A DNA stretch of 64,000 bases, from assembly GCA_002355455.1 (NCBI GenBank), contig AP017375.1, positions 2,108,001 to 2,172,000 of the forward strand, in the 5' to 3' direction. How positions within the stretch are numbered: position 1 is the stretch's first letter; each line of letters opens with the position of its first letter. Position numbers and translations under genes: made by a program. Positions 47,004-57,735 of the stretch are shown piece after piece. The notes beneath the pieces are model-generated. The model was not told where the DNA came from. It did no database searches and was given only the letters and a program-made list of their open reading frames with translations. The DNA is from Stanieria sp. NIES-3757 (lineage in GTDB: Bacteria; Cyanobacteriota; Cyanobacteriia; Cyanobacteriales; Xenococcaceae).

Positions 47004-49895
47004 ATGAAAGTTTTTAAAACAACCACATCTCCAGAAAAGCAAATTACTCAAGCATCCCATCGGTTTAAAGGATTACCTCTACGTTTAATTTTAGTTTTAC
47101 CGTTTGTAACGCAGATTGTCGGTGCAGTAGGATTGGTAGGTTATCTTTCCTTCAAAAATGGACAACAAGCAGTTAACGATCTAGGAGATCGTTTAACCGA
47201 CAAAAGCATTAATTTAGTTTCCGAACGACTGGATAATTATCTAGCAACTCCACAAAAACTCAATCAAACTAATCTTGATGCGATCGCTCTTGGCTTGTTG
47301 GACTTAGAAGATTTTAAAACGTCAGGACATTACTTTTGGAAACAATTACAAGCGTATCCAGATATCACTTTCATTTCTTATGTACTGAACACAGGAGAAT
47401 ATGCTGGTGCAGGAAGATTTTTAGATGGACAGGGAGTGACTATAGACGAACTTTCCCCCGCTACTAAGTGGAAATCCTACACTTATGCTACAGATAGTAA
47501 AGGCGATCGCACTAAAGTAATCGCAGTATACGATAACTACAAGCCTTTGGAAGAACCAGCCCACCAAGAAACAGTTAAAGCAGGTAAAACAATCTGGGGT
47601 TCTGTATACAATTGGGATGATGCGCCTGAATTTATTTCAGTTGGGATCAATAGTCCTATCTATGACGAAAAACACCAGTTAGTTGGCAGTCTTGGCATCG
47701 ATATACTGTTATCTAGTATTAGCGAGTTCTTACAACAATTAGAAATTAGCCCCACTGCCAAAACTTTTATTATCGAACGCGATGGGTTATTAATTGGTAG
47801 CTCTAGTACTGAAAAACCTTTTACCTTAGTTAATGGTATAGCTACCAGACTAAATGCTATAAATAGCTCTGATGAGCAAATTCAAACTACAGCTAAATAT
47901 TTACAACAAAAATTTGGTAACTTTCAAGCAATTAAAGACGAACAAAAACTGAGTTTTGAATTACAAGGCGATCGTCAGTTTGTTCGAGTTACTCCCTGGC
48001 GAGATCAATACGGTTTGGATTGGTTAGTAGTCACTACTATTCCTGAATCAGACTTTATGGCGCAGATTGATGCCAACACTCAGACAACTATTATCCTCTG
48101 TTTTTTGGCATTAATAATAGCTATTGGTTTAGGATTAATTACCTCTCGTTGGATTATTCAACCGATCCTGCGACTAGGTAAAGCATCGGTTGCGATCGCT
48201 CAAGGAGATTTAAACCAACAAGTCGAAGTTAGAGGCATCATTGAATTAGGGGTTTTATCCGACTCTTTTAATGAAATGGCGCAACAACTCCAAGCCTCTT
48301 TTAATAATTTAGCTCGCAAAAATCAAGAAGTTATCCAAGTCAATCAAGAGTTAGACCGAGCAAATCAAGAGCTAGCTCAAGCTAACGATAAACTGGAAAT
48401 CAGAGTAGAACAAAGAACCGCCGAACTACAACAAGCTAAAAATGTAGCAGAACTTGCCAATCGTGCTAAAAGCGAATTTTTAGCTAATATGAGTCACGAA
48501 CTTCGCACACCTCTCAATGCGATCCTCGGTTTTACACAACTGATGAATCGTGAAACATCTCTGACTAAAAAACAACAAGAGAATCTCGGTATTATCAATC
48601 GTAGTGGCGAACACTTACTTTCTTTAATCAATGATGTTCTAGATTTAGCCAAAATCGAGTCGGGACAAATGACTCTCTATCCTACCGATTTTGATTTATA
48701 TACTCTTTTAAATCTAATCGAAGAAATGTTAGCCCTTAAAGCTGAATCTAAAGGTTTACAGCTTATTTTTGAACGTAGCAAAGATTTGCCTCGATATATC
48801 AAAACCGACGACAAAAAACTCCGTCAAGTTTTAATTAATTTATTAGGAAATGCGATCAAGTTTACTGACGAAGGTAGTGTAACCTTAAGAGTGTCATCAG
48901 TCATTAGTCATTCGTTACTAGAAAGAAACCACACAGAACAAAAAACAAATGACAAAGAACAAATGACAATTCACTTTGAAGTCGAAGATACTGGTGCAGG
49001 TATTGCTCCTGAAGAAATTGACAATTTATTTGAAGCTTTCGTACAGACAGAAACAGGTAAACAATTGCAACAAGGAACAGGTTTGGGTTTACCAATTAGT
49101 AAAAAGTTTGTCGAATTGATGGGCGGGGAGATTAGTGTTAGTTCCCAAGTAGGTAAAGGAACTATCTTTAAATTTAATATTCAAGTTTTGCTTAGTGAAG
49201 CCAACAGAATTGAAAATAAAAAACAAACTCGAAGGGTAATTGCTCTCGAACCGAATCAACCAGAATATCGTATTTTGATCGTAGACGATCGCTGGGAAAA
49301 TCGCCGACTGCTGGTTAAGTTATTACAACCAATCGGGTTTCAAGTTCAAGAAGCAGCTAACGGACAAGAAGCTGTGGAAAATTGGGAAAGTTGGCAACCC
49401 CATCTGATTTGGATGGATATGAGAATGCCAATTATGAATGGTTATGAAGCTACTCAACAAATTAAATCTCATCTTAAAGGACAAGCTACGGCAATTATTG
49501 CTCTAACCGCCAGTACTCTTGAAGAAGAAAAAGCAGTTGTTATCTCTGCTGGTTGTGATGATTTTGTCCGCAAACCTTTTCGGGAAGAGGTAATTTTTGA
49601 AAAGATGGCTCAATATTTGGGAGTTAAATATATCTATGAAAATCTTGACTCTGAAAAAGATTCCGAATTAGAAGCTCTTGATAAATTAACCGCCGAAGCT
49701 TTAGCAATTATGTCTGATGAATGGTTAGAGGAACTTGTTGAAGCTGCTGCCTTAATTAATAATCAATTAATTGCTCAATTATTAGCAGAAATACCCCAAC
49801 AACATCAAAATTTAGCTAAAGCTATTCAAAAACAAGTAGATGATTTTGATTTCGACCGCATTATGAATCTCGCTCAAGAAGCTGTCAATTTATGA
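47004..49895 (+). CDS. Hybrid sensor histidine kinase (Cache-HAMP-HisKA-HATPase-REC)
   Basis: 963 residues. Spans lie near 24-50 and 360-382, flanking a periplasmic dCache-like sensor (50-350). HAMP (376-430), a coiled coil (430-485), HisKA with phospho-His at about 498 in [10 protein letters not shown], HATPase (595-730; NAIKF, EDTGAGI, GTGLGL) and a REC domain with Asp near 805 in [11 protein letters not shown] follow. A helical C-terminal tail of about 90 residues ends the protein. The HATPase domain carries an unusual ~25-residue insert (631-655) encoded by repeat-like DNA. Its stop overlaps the start of the next gene by 4 bp, so the two are translationally coupled. Confidence 0.93.
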   Translation: MKVFKTTTSPEKQITQASHRFKGLPLRLILVLPFVTQIVGAVGLVGYLSFKNGQQAVNDLGDRLTDKSINLVSERLDNYLATPQKLNQTNLDAIALGLLDLEDFKTSGHYFWKQLQAYPDITFISYVLNTGEYAGAGRFLDGQGVTIDELSPATKWKSYTYATDSKGDRTKVIAVYDNYKPLEEPAHQETVKAGKTIWGSVYNWDDAPEFISVGINSPIYDEKHQLVGSLGIDILLSSISEFLQQLEISPTAKTFIIERDGLLIGSSSTEKPFTLVNGIATRLNAINSSDEQIQTTAKYLQQKFGNFQAIKDEQKLSFELQGDRQFVRVTPWRDQYGLDWLVVTTIPESDFMAQIDANTQTTIILCFLALIIAIGLGLITSRWIIQPILRLGKASVAIAQGDLNQQVEVRGIIELGVLSDSFNEMAQQLQASFNNLARKNQEVIQVNQELDRANQELAQANDKLEIRVEQRTAELQQAKNVAELANRAKSEFLANMSHELRTPLNAILGFTQLMNRETSLTKKQQENLGIINRSGEHLLSLINDVLDLAKIESGQMTLYPTDFDLYTLLNLIEEMLALKAESKGLQLIFERSKDLPRYIKTDDKKLRQVLINLLGNAIKFTDEGSVTLRVSSVISHSLLERNHTEQKTNDKEQMTIHFEVEDTGAGIAPEEIDNLFEAFVQTETGKQLQQGTGLGLPISKKFVELMGGEISVSSQVGKGTIFKFNIQVLLSEANRIENKKQTRRVIALEPNQPEYRILIVDDRWENRRLLVKLLQPIGFQVQEAANGQEAVENWESWQPHLIWMDMRMPIMNGYEATQQIKSHLKGQATAIIALTASTLEEEKAVVISAGCDDFVRKPFREEVIFEKMAQYLGVKYIYENLDSEKDSELEALDKLTAEALAIMSDEWLEELVEAAALINNQLIAQLLAEIPQQHQNLAKAIQKQVDDFDFDRIMNLAQEAVNL

Positions 49896-51727
49896 ATAAT
49901 AGTGAGTTAAATTCTTGTTTTGGCAATATTTTAATAGTTGATGATATTCCTGATAATTTAAGAGTTTTGTCTACATCTTTAAGCGAGCGGGGTTATCAAG
50001 TTCGTTGTGCTAAAAATGGTGCAATGGCATTAATTACAGCTAAAAAAAACCCACCTGATTTAATTCTGCTAGATATCAAAATGCCAGATTTGGATGGCTA
50101 TGAAGTTTGTGAGAAATTAAAAGCAGATCAATTAACCCACGAAATTCCGATTATTTTCTTGAGTGCTTTTGATGGTGTGGTGGACAAAGTAAAAGCTTTT
50201 GCTGTTGGTGGTGTCGATTATATTACTAAACCTTTTCAAATTGAAGAAGTTCTAGCTCGCATTCAGCATCAATTAGCTTTACAAGCAGCTAAAGCAGAAA
50301 TTTCTCTCTTAAATACCCAATTAGAACAAAAAGTTCAACAAAGAACTACACAATTAGAACAAGTTATTAATAAACTAAATCAAGAAATTGCTCAACACAA
50401 ACAAACACAACAACTATTGTTAGCTCAGGCTTTACATGACGCTCTAACTGGTTTACCTAATCGTACTTTGTTTATGGAGCATCTGCAAAAAGCTCTACAA
50501 CGGAGTTACAGAAATCAAGATTATTTGTTTGCCGTCTTGTTTATTGACCTCGATCGCTTCAAAATTATTAATGATAGTTGGGGACACGCAGTAGGCGATC
50601 AACTTTTAATTGCGATCGCAGGAATTTTAAAACAATGCTCTCGTGAGGTAGATACGGTTGCTCGATTGAGTGGAGATGAGTTTACTATTCTCCTAGAAGA
50701 TTTACAGGATTTTCAAGATGCGGTCGCGATCGCCGAAAGAGTATTAGATCAACTTACTTCTCCGATTCATTTACAAGAGCGTAAAGTTTTTTCTGGTGCT
50801 AGCATTGGCATTGTTTTAGGTTCGACACATTATCAAAATGGGATCGAGTTATTACGGGATGCCGATATTGCAATGTATCGAGCTAAAGCTCTAGGAAAAG
50901 GGCGTTATGCTGTCTTCGATCAAGAAATGTATGCTCAAACAATTCATCTCTCCCAATTAGAGACAGATTTGCGGTTGGCTATCGAACGTCAAGAATTTTT
51001 ACTTAATTATCAACCAATTGTCTCTTTAAAAACCCTTCAAATCAAAGGTTTTGAAGTATTGTTACGCTGGCAACATCCCCAAACTGGTTTAATTGCTCCT
51101 GGTGATTTTATTGCGATCGCTGAAGATACAGGTTTAATTGTACCGATTGGTGAATGGGTGTTATACGAAGCTTGTCGACAGTTACATACTTGGCAAAGCA
51201 AATTTCCTCATGCTTCGTCTCTGCATCTAAGTGTCAATCTTTCCAGTAGACAAATTCAACAATTTGATTTTGTCGAAAAACTAGCCCAAATTTTAACTGA
51301 GACTGGCTTAAATGGGGAAAATCTGCGCTTAGAACTTACTGAAACCATGTTAATGGATCGCGGAGAAAAAACCATCGAACTTCTTACCCAAATCAAACAG
51401 CAAAACATTCAACTAAGTATTGATGATTTTGGTACAGGTTACTCATCCCTTAGTTATTTACATCGCTTTCCCATTGACACTCTTAAAATCGATCGCTCTT
51501 TTGTTAGTCTGATCAATGCGGAAGGAGAGAATTGCGAAATCGTCAAAACAATTATTACTCTAGCTCATTCTCTAGGCATGAAAGCGATCGCAGAAGGGGT
51601 AGAAATGCCTCATCAAGTAACTCATCTGAGTAGATTAGGTTGTGAAGCAGCGCAAGGATATTTCTTTTCTAAACCTCTCAATTTACAGTTAGCTGAATCA
51701 ATTATTGCCACCAATCCCCAATGGTAA
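49892..51727 (+). CDS. Response regulator REC-GGDEF-EAL
   Basis: 611 residues. Receiver with Asp in [17 protein letters not shown]; a coiled-coil linker; GGDEF domain with active-site variant SGDEF in [11 protein letters not shown] and DGLPNRTLF-type start; EAL domain whose signature is EVL (GFEVLLRW) with [16 protein letters not shown] and EGVE preserved. It can plausibly make and break cyclic-di-GMP, with activity set by phosphorylation from the adjacent kinase. ATG at 49892 overlaps the kinase stop (ATGA), so coupled translation is likely. Whether synthesis or breakdown dominates is not readable. Confidence 0.92.
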   Translation: MNNSELNSCFGNILIVDDIPDNLRVLSTSLSERGYQVRCAKNGAMALITAKKNPPDLILLDIKMPDLDGYEVCEKLKADQLTHEIPIIFLSAFDGVVDKVKAFAVGGVDYITKPFQIEEVLARIQHQLALQAAKAEISLLNTQLEQKVQQRTTQLEQVINKLNQEIAQHKQTQQLLLAQALHDALTGLPNRTLFMEHLQKALQRSYRNQDYLFAVLFIDLDRFKIINDSWGHAVGDQLLIAIAGILKQCSREVDTVARLSGDEFTILLEDLQDFQDAVAIAERVLDQLTSPIHLQERKVFSGASIGIVLGSTHYQNGIELLRDADIAMYRAKALGKGRYAVFDQEMYAQTIHLSQLETDLRLAIERQEFLLNYQPIVSLKTLQIKGFEVLLRWQHPQTGLIAPGDFIAIAEDTGLIVPIGEWVLYEACRQLHTWQSKFPHASSLHLSVNLSSRQIQQFDFVEKLAQILTETGLNGENLRLELTETMLMDRGEKTIELLTQIKQQNIQLSIDDFGTGYSSLSYLHRFPIDTLKIDRSFVSLINAEGENCEIVKTIITLAHSLGMKAIAEGVEMPHQVTHLSRLGCEAAQGYFFSKPLNLQLAESIIATNPQW

Positions 51728-51774
51728 GCTGTTAAGTAGTTAAGTGAATTTATTGGTTGACGGAGATTGGGAAA

Positions 51775-51810
51775 GAATTTATATAGTATTTTGACTTTTG
51801 ACTTTTGACT
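51775..51810. repeat. Short tandem repeat of TTTTGAC
   Basis: Three to four copies of TTTTGAC in a row just before the DMT transporter start. It resembles the common cyanobacterial spacer repeats; no role is known. Confidence 0.5.
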
Positions 51811-51821
51811 TTTAATTTACA

Positions 51822-52712
51822 ATGCAGCCTAAATCTTGGCAGGTAGGAATTGTTTTATCGATTGGTGTTGTTGCAGTTTCTACCGCAGCAATTTTGATTC
51901 GCCTGACAATGGCAGCAGCAGCAACTAATAGTGTTGGTTTTAGTCTTTTTATTGCTGCATCTCGTTTAATTATCTCTGCGGTAATCTTAATTCCTACTTG
52001 GCATAGCTTTAAAAATTATCAAGTTACCAATAAAGCCTTAATTTTCGCGATCGCTGCTGGAATTTGTTTGGCTTTACATTTTGCGACTTGGATTACTTCG
52101 TTAGCTTTTACTTCCATCGCTGCTTCTACTGCTTTAGTAACCACTAATCCAATTTGGGTAGCTATCTTATCGCAAGTTTGGTTAAAAGAAAAACTGAGTA
52201 AATACACTATCATTGCAATCTTAATTGCCTTAACAGGAGGTATAATTATCGCCCTGGCTGATTATGACTCTACCGAACTTACTAATCCTATTTTGGGAGA
52301 TATTTTAGCTCTAATTGGGGCTTGGATGGCTAGTTTATATTTATTATTTGGTTTACAAGCACAAAGACAAGGCTTAAATATCAGTAATTATATTGCCGTC
52401 TCTTATTCCACCGCAGCTTTAATTTTATTTCCTTTACCGCTACTCTTCGGAGTTAACTATTTTGATTATCCGAGTAAAGTTTATTTTTATATCTTATTAA
52501 TGGCAATTATTGCCCAATTAATTGGTCATACTACCTTTAACTGGGCAATCACATGGATTTCTCCTACTTTTGTCACTTTAAGTATTTTATTTGAACCAAT
52601 TGGCTCTAGTTTGTTAGGATATTTCCTCTTTGCTGAAACACCTGCCAATTTAGTCATTGTCGGAGGATTAGTACTTTTATTAGGAGTTGCTTTAGCAATT
52701 ATTAGTAAATAG
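51822..52712 (+). CDS. EamA/DMT superfamily transporter
   Basis: 296 residues with about ten hydrophobic spans in two EamA repeats; the first contains ALVTTNPIWVAILSQVWLKE and the second APIxGS-type SILFEPIGSSLLGYFLF. The family exports amino acids, metabolites or sugars; the substrate here is unknown. It starts at ATG 51822 after a TTTTGAC tandem tract. Confidence 0.88.
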   Translation: MQPKSWQVGIVLSIGVVAVSTAAILIRLTMAAAATNSVGFSLFIAASRLIISAVILIPTWHSFKNYQVTNKALIFAIAAGICLALHFATWITSLAFTSIAASTALVTTNPIWVAILSQVWLKEKLSKYTIIAILIALTGGIIIALADYDSTELTNPILGDILALIGAWMASLYLLFGLQAQRQGLNISNYIAVSYSTAALILFPLPLLFGVNYFDYPSKVYFYILLMAIIAQLIGHTTFNWAITWISPTFVTLSILFEPIGSSLLGYFLFAETPANLVIVGGLVLLLGVALAIISK

Positions 52713-52813
52713 TGTTTTTTAAAACACTTAACAAAATATAGGAAATATCAAGATTTATTCTGACAATCTTCTGGCAAACTAACCTGTAACTAGAACTGTG
52801 AGGGAATAAGCTA

Positions 52814-53728
52814 ATGGGAATTGTGATTAGCACAGTAAATATGAAAGGCGGAGTAGGTAAAACTACTCTGACTGTAAATCTTGCAACTTGTTTAGCCAAA
52901 AATCATGGCAAGCGAGTTTTAGTATTAGATTTAGATTCGCAAATTAGTGCAACTTTAAGTCTAATTTCTCCCCATGATTTTGCCAAAATGCGGAAAAAAA
53001 GACGCACTTTAAGTTATTTAATCGATCAGGTAATTAGTCCTAATCCTTGGAGTAAACTTGAAATTCAAGACCTTATTTATGGCAATATTTGTAACATTGA
53101 AGGTTTGGAATTATTACCAGGAGATATTGAGCTTTATGATGAGTATCTAGTCTCGGAAATGTTACATAAAAAAGCTTTGGAAGAGGATGAACAAGAGTTT
53201 GAAAAAATATGGGATAATTTTGAGAGAATTTTGATTAAACAAATCGTTGATCAAGTGATTGATGATTACGATTTTATTATTATGGACTGCGCCCCTGGGT
53301 ATAATTTACTAACTCGTAGCGGTATTGCTGCTAGTAATTATTACTTACTTCCCGCTCGTCCTGAACCTCTTTCTTTGGTGGGTATTCAACTATTAGAAAG
53401 AAGAATTGCGAAACTAAAAGAAAGTCATCAAAATATCGAACCACTAAATATCAATTTGCTAGGGATTGTTTTTGTTCTCTCGGCAGGAGGATTAATGGGT
53501 AGATATTACAAACAAGTAATGAAAAGAGTTAAAGATGACTATTATCCTTCTCAATTATTTTCTAACTCTATTCCTATGGATGTTAATGTTGCTAAAGCTG
53601 TAGATTTATTCACACCCGCAGTAATAGCTATGCCTAATTCTGTTGGTTCTAAAGCTTTTGTCAAATTAACCGAAGAATTGATCGAAAAAGTTAAAGTTGG
53701 TAACACAGAATTAATGGCTGTACATTAA
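52814..53728 (+). CDS. ParA-family ATPase
   Basis: 304 residues. Deviant Walker A is MKGGVGKTTLTVNLA, with LVLDLDSQ and the Walker B-like FIIMDCAPGYNLLT. It resembles chromosome, plasmid and carboxysome or phycobilisome-positioning ParAs, but no parB or positioning partner is adjacent. The next gene begins 4 bp after its stop, so co-expression with the PEP-synthase-like protein is likely. A conserved pairing would be unexpected for a partition protein. Confidence 0.9.
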   Translation: MGIVISTVNMKGGVGKTTLTVNLATCLAKNHGKRVLVLDLDSQISATLSLISPHDFAKMRKKRRTLSYLIDQVISPNPWSKLEIQDLIYGNICNIEGLELLPGDIELYDEYLVSEMLHKKALEEDEQEFEKIWDNFERILIKQIVDQVIDDYDFIIMDCAPGYNLLTRSGIAASNYYLLPARPEPLSLVGIQLLERRIAKLKESHQNIEPLNINLLGIVFVLSAGGLMGRYYKQVMKRVKDDYYPSQLFSNSIPMDVNVAKAVDLFTPAVIAMPNSVGSKAFVKLTEELIEKVKVGNTELMAVH

Positions 53729-53732
53729 AGTA

Positions 53733-56042
53733 GTGAAACATCTTTATTGGCTCTCACAAATCAATCCGTCAGAGCAATCTTTAGTAGGAGAAAAAGTATT
53801 TATTTTGAGTCAGCTTTTACAGCATGGCTATCCTATTTTGCCTGGTTATGTGATTGGTACGCCAATATTAAAAGAGTTTCTGGAAAATTTTAATGACGCT
53901 CAATCACTGATTGCTAATTTACCTAATTCTTCTTTACATTTAAATGTAGATAATTATTTGGTGCTTCAGTCAGTTGCGCAAAAAAGTCGTCAAATTATTC
54001 TAGAAACTCCTTTTCCTGATCGATGGCAAGCAGAAATTTTTGCAGCAGCAACCAAATTAAATACCCAAACTTTGATTGTTCGCCCCTCTTTAGTAGTATC
54101 TCATCATTACCAACGGATGATGACAGGCTTATGGCGATCGCATTGTTGTTGGTGTCAACCAGAAGCTTTAACTCAGACAATCAAAAAAGTTTGGGCAGAT
54201 TTATTTGGAGCAAAAAGTTTGTTTTATTGGCAAAAACTGGGAATTGACCTAGAAAAACTTAATTTAGCTGTTTTAATTCAACCTTTATATAATGCCAAAG
54301 CTTCAGGTATTGTCGAATTAAAGTCGGATCGGTTATTTATTTCGGCTACTTCTGGTTTGGGACATAGTCTTCTGCGAGGAGAAATACAACCAGATTATTA
54401 TGAAATAGATCGTCAAACTTCAGCCATTATTAATGGCAAGTTAGGCAGTAAAACTCTGGCTTATCGTCTCCCAGATACCAAAGAAGCAGCAGGAGAAAAT
54501 TGTTTAGAAGTTTATCTGACTAGCGAAACAGAACAAGAACAATTTGCTTTAGATGACGATGCTTTAACTCGTTTAATTGAATTAATTAAAGATTTAGCCC
54601 AAAAGAGAAGGCATATTAATTATTTAGAATGGACTTTACTTCAAAATACTACTGATAAATATTATTTTACTCAATTAAATTATTTTTCCACTTCTTCTTG
54701 GCAAAGTACTAATCAACCCTTACTAACAGGAGTAGCTGCTGCTTCAGGAATAGTTAAAGCAACTGTTCAGGTTAATCCCAATTCTTTACTGTCTGCTGAA
54801 CAAATCAAGCCAGGTAGTATTGTTGTTCTCAAAGAGCTTGCGCCTCATCAAATTGCTTTATTACAACAAATTGGTGGCATTGTTACCGAACAAGGCGGTA
54901 TTACCAGTCATGGAGCGATTTTAGCTAGAGAATTAGGTATTCCTGCCATTGTAGGGGTTGCCCAGGCTACTCAACTCTTGCAAACAGGAGACAAAATTTT
55001 ACTGAACGGTAATACTGGCAAGATTTATAGATTATCACCAGAGGAAAAAATGATGATGAATAGTTGGGATCGAGAGGAGACAAAAACTCAAATTAAATCA
55101 AAATGGCAGAATAGCGATCGCTATAGTTCAAACGAGAGTTTAGTACTGAATGCTTATCCAATCGCTACTCAACTGATGGTTAATCTAAGTCAAGCTAATT
55201 TGGTTGATAGTGCTGCTAATTTACCTGTTGATGGAGTTGGTTTAATTCGTGCTGAGTTGATGCTGGCAGATTTAATTACCTCGGATGATTTTCTAGATCC
55301 AGCCTTATCTTCAAATTTATTAGGCGAGATTATCAATCGTTTAAGTCAGTTTGTGGCTAAATTTGCTCCTAGACCAGTATTTTATCGTTCCTTGGATTAT
55401 TGTTTTGGGGCAGAAAAAACAAGGAGTAATCCGATTGTAGGTAAAAGAGGAACCTACAGTTATCTTTCTGATTCGAGCTTGTTTAAATTAGAATTGTCTG
55501 CTTTAGCACAATTGTATTTGGAAGGCTATACTAACTGCCATCTAATTTTACCTTTTGTGCGTAGTGTTGCCGAAGTTCGTTATTGCCGTCGTCTGATCGA
55601 GGAAGTTGGTTTGACTAGACAACCAGATTTTCAACTGTGGATGATGGCAGAAATCCCTTCAGTGATTTTTTTGATTGAAGAATACGTACAAGCAGGAATA
55701 CAAGGAATCGCAATTGGTACTAATGATCTAACCCAACTCCTGTTAGGGATAGACCGAGAACAACCAGAGTTTGCTACTAGTGGATTAACTGCCAATCACC
55801 CTGCCGTGTCAAAAGCGATCGCACAAATTATTAAAGCTGCACAACTAGCTGGTATTCCTTGTTCAATTTGTGGTCAAGCTCCCGTCCAATATCCCCACCT
55901 AATCGACCAGTTGATTCGATGGGGTATCACGACTATTTCTGTTGAACCAGAAGCGGTGATTTCTACTTATAATGCGATCGCTCGTGCCGAACATCGTTTA
56001 TGTTTAGAGGTGGCTCGTCAATCTTTACCAACTACTATTTAA
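53733..56042 (+). CDS. Divergent PEP synthase-like protein
   Basis: 769 residues from GTG 53733. The phosphohistidine domain is clear: QGGITSHGAILARELGIPAIVG with the His. The C-terminal TIM-barrel domain has GVGLIRAELML, LPFVRSVAEVR, IAIGTNDLTQLLLGIDR and the Cys of SICGQAP. The N-terminal ATP-grasp part is weakly conserved: the usual RSSATAED is RPSLVVSHHYQ here, so ATP use is doubtful. It may be a specialised or partly inactive relative of PpsA rather than the main enzyme. It is coupled to the upstream parA. Confidence 0.8.
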   Translation: MKHLYWLSQINPSEQSLVGEKVFILSQLLQHGYPILPGYVIGTPILKEFLENFNDAQSLIANLPNSSLHLNVDNYLVLQSVAQKSRQIILETPFPDRWQAEIFAAATKLNTQTLIVRPSLVVSHHYQRMMTGLWRSHCCWCQPEALTQTIKKVWADLFGAKSLFYWQKLGIDLEKLNLAVLIQPLYNAKASGIVELKSDRLFISATSGLGHSLLRGEIQPDYYEIDRQTSAIINGKLGSKTLAYRLPDTKEAAGENCLEVYLTSETEQEQFALDDDALTRLIELIKDLAQKRRHINYLEWTLLQNTTDKYYFTQLNYFSTSSWQSTNQPLLTGVAAASGIVKATVQVNPNSLLSAEQIKPGSIVVLKELAPHQIALLQQIGGIVTEQGGITSHGAILARELGIPAIVGVAQATQLLQTGDKILLNGNTGKIYRLSPEEKMMMNSWDREETKTQIKSKWQNSDRYSSNESLVLNAYPIATQLMVNLSQANLVDSAANLPVDGVGLIRAELMLADLITSDDFLDPALSSNLLGEIINRLSQFVAKFAPRPVFYRSLDYCFGAEKTRSNPIVGKRGTYSYLSDSSLFKLELSALAQLYLEGYTNCHLILPFVRSVAEVRYCRRLIEEVGLTRQPDFQLWMMAEIPSVIFLIEEYVQAGIQGIAIGTNDLTQLLLGIDREQPEFATSGLTANHPAVSKAIAQIIKAAQLAGIPCSICGQAPVQYPHLIDQLIRWGITTISVEPEAVISTYNAIARAEHRLCLEVARQSLPTTI

Positions 56043-56453
56043 AATTTGATGTTAATCGAGATCAAATGAAAGTCGCATAATGGTTGCTATGACTCATCAA
56101 TGACAGACGTGTTCCCCGTTTTAAAATTTTTCTGCTTAAAAAATTTAGTCACAATTGAACAAAAATAATTTAACTCTTGATTTCCTAAATTCCCTCTTTG
56201 CTTGAGTTTGGCTCGATATCAATTTGAGTAAATCCAGGCACTATAAAACTTTTGACATAGAAAACCCTATAACTTTCGTTAGAGGGATTAATCGCTTTTT
56301 ATAGATAGTCTAAATCTAGGTTCGGAAAAGCCAAGCGGTTGAAAATCAATCTAAGACTTTGAGCCGATTTTGTTTCTGAGTAGTCTTGATGACTAGTTAA
56401 TGAAACGCCGAAACTGAAAAAAATTATTGAAAATGAACGAATAAAGGCTTATT
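56043..56453. other. 411 bp spacer with weak inverted repeats
   Basis: No ORF is supported. AACCCT and AGGGATT near 56262-56289 and AAGACT and AGTCTT near 56353-56387 are weak potential stems. A promoter for the downstream secreted protein is likely here. Confidence 0.35.
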
Positions 56454-56807
56454 ATGCTCAATTTAATTCCTAAAGCAATTGGTAGCGTCAGTTCTCTATT
56501 AAAAAGAGTCCAAGTAAAAAGTTTTCTTGCTACTGTCTTTGTAGGATTAATTTTACTGACAAGTGGTTTTAATGGTGCAAGCAGCAACCAAGCTGCGAAT
56601 AATATTAGTAGTAAGGTATTTGAATCTAATTCTGAAAGACCTACTACAACAAGAGAATGGTATCAAAAAGCTCGCGAAACTGAAGACGCTCCAGGTGAAA
56701 GACTTTCAGAGATTGGCAAAGAGTCAGCACAAGCTATAAAAGAATTTGGTAAATTGTATCCAGATACTGCTGAAAGAACTGCTCCCGACGCTTTAAAAGA
56801 TAGCTAA
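56454..56807 (+). CDS. Small secreted or membrane-anchored protein
   Basis: 117 residues. A hydrophobic signal or anchor (FLATVFVGLILLTSGF) is followed by a polar, helix-rich region with REWYQKARETEDAPGERLSE and AIKEFGKLYPDTAERTAPD. It resembles small cyanobacterial stress- or low-temperature-associated proteins, but no firm family assignment is possible. A strong terminator follows 26 bp after the stop. Confidence 0.7.
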   Translation: MLNLIPKAIGSVSSLLKRVQVKSFLATVFVGLILLTSGFNGASSNQAANNISSKVFESNSERPTTTREWYQKARETEDAPGERLSEIGKESAQAIKEFGKLYPDTAERTAPDALKDS

Positions 56808-56833
56808 AAGACAACAAAAATCCAAAAACATCA

Positions 56834-56861
56834 AGGGACAATTAATTGTCCCTAATTTTTT
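56834..56861 (+). terminator. Rho-independent terminator
   Basis: A perfect palindrome AGGGACAATT (56834-56843) and AATTGTCCCT (56844-56853), followed by a T-run at 56856-56861, just after the secreted protein gene. Confidence 0.85.
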
Positions 56862-56998
56862 GCTCTAAAAATTATCTTAAAAAAAAAGAATGCTACAGAT
56901 AGTGTGATTTTATTTAAACATTTAGGCTAATAGCCAATAGCTAAGAGCTAAAAGCTAAAAAACGAGTCTAATTACAGGAAATATTTAAGTTTTTAAGA

Positions 56999-57604
56999 TT
57001 ACAAAGGTAAAATTTCTTTTTGATTTACCATACTATTTTGTTTTTCTTGATTTGGTTTAATTTCTATCCTCATTTGGCTGAGTTTTTCATATAGTTTTTG
57101 ATTGTTTTTAATTGACCACCAATCATAAAGAAAAATTTCTACTGGTCGCCACATAGCTACCCAGCCAATAATTACTAATCCTTCTTGAAAAATATGAGTT
57201 AGTGGTCCACTTGCTAGCCAATTTACCAATTCTGTAGTACTAATACAAGCAAATAAAAACACGAGTCCAACTATTAAAGAAGTGCGACCTTGCCGTAGAA
57301 TTGTCCGCAATTCTTTTTCAGAATTTTGTTTTCTGTAATCAAAGTAATGATGGATGGCTTCAGGTAAAATTTGTTTGGCTTCGTCTTGTTTTTCTGGAGG
57401 AAGATAAAAAATTAGCTTGAGTGGTGTATTGATTGAAAATTCTCTTAGCGACTGAACAATATAATTTTCAACCTCATCATCTAAATCTTTTTCGATAAAA
57501 GGAGAAGGGTCAAAAGAATTGAATAGTTGGCTAATACTACTCAGCTTCACCTCTACTAAATAAGTCTTACCTTCATTTTTGTAATAAGAGCTTAGTTTGT
57601 TCAT
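56999..57604 (-). CDS. Hypothetical membrane protein
   Basis: 201 residues. The N-terminal half is soluble with FSINTPLKLIFYLPPEKQDE and KQILPEAIHHYFDYRKQNSE. Two spans lie at about 110-160 (SLIVGLVFLFACISTTELVNW and IFQEGLVIIGWVAMWRP). A basic C-terminus follows. No catalytic signature is seen and the function is unknown. It is the last gene of a minus-strand run whose next upstream gene is transaldolase. Confidence 0.65.
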   Translation of the reverse strand: MNKLSSYYKNEGKTYLVEVKLSSISQLFNSFDPSPFIEKDLDDEVENYIVQSLREFSINTPLKLIFYLPPEKQDEAKQILPEAIHHYFDYRKQNSEKELRTILRQGRTSLIVGLVFLFACISTTELVNWLASGPLTHIFQEGLVIIGWVAMWRPVEIFLYDWWSIKNNQKLYEKLSQMRIEIKPNQEKQNSMVNQKEILPL

Positions 57605-57625
57605 GAAAGTTTGATTCAGTGACCA

Positions 57626-57653
57626 GTAGAGACGTAACTTGTGACATCTCTAC
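57626..57653. repeat. REP-like inverted repeat, family C copy 1
   Basis: GTAGAGA (57626-57632) and TCTCTAC (57647-57653) flank a related but imperfect core. It resembles the perfect palindrome at 59258-59277 and lies upstream of the hypothetical membrane gene. Confidence 0.55.
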
Positions 57654-57735
57654 AGTTATCAGTTAACTATTATCAACAAAAATCAAAGTATTAACTTTAC
57701 TTTCTAGCTATGAAAATGCTGCATAATTGAAGCTT

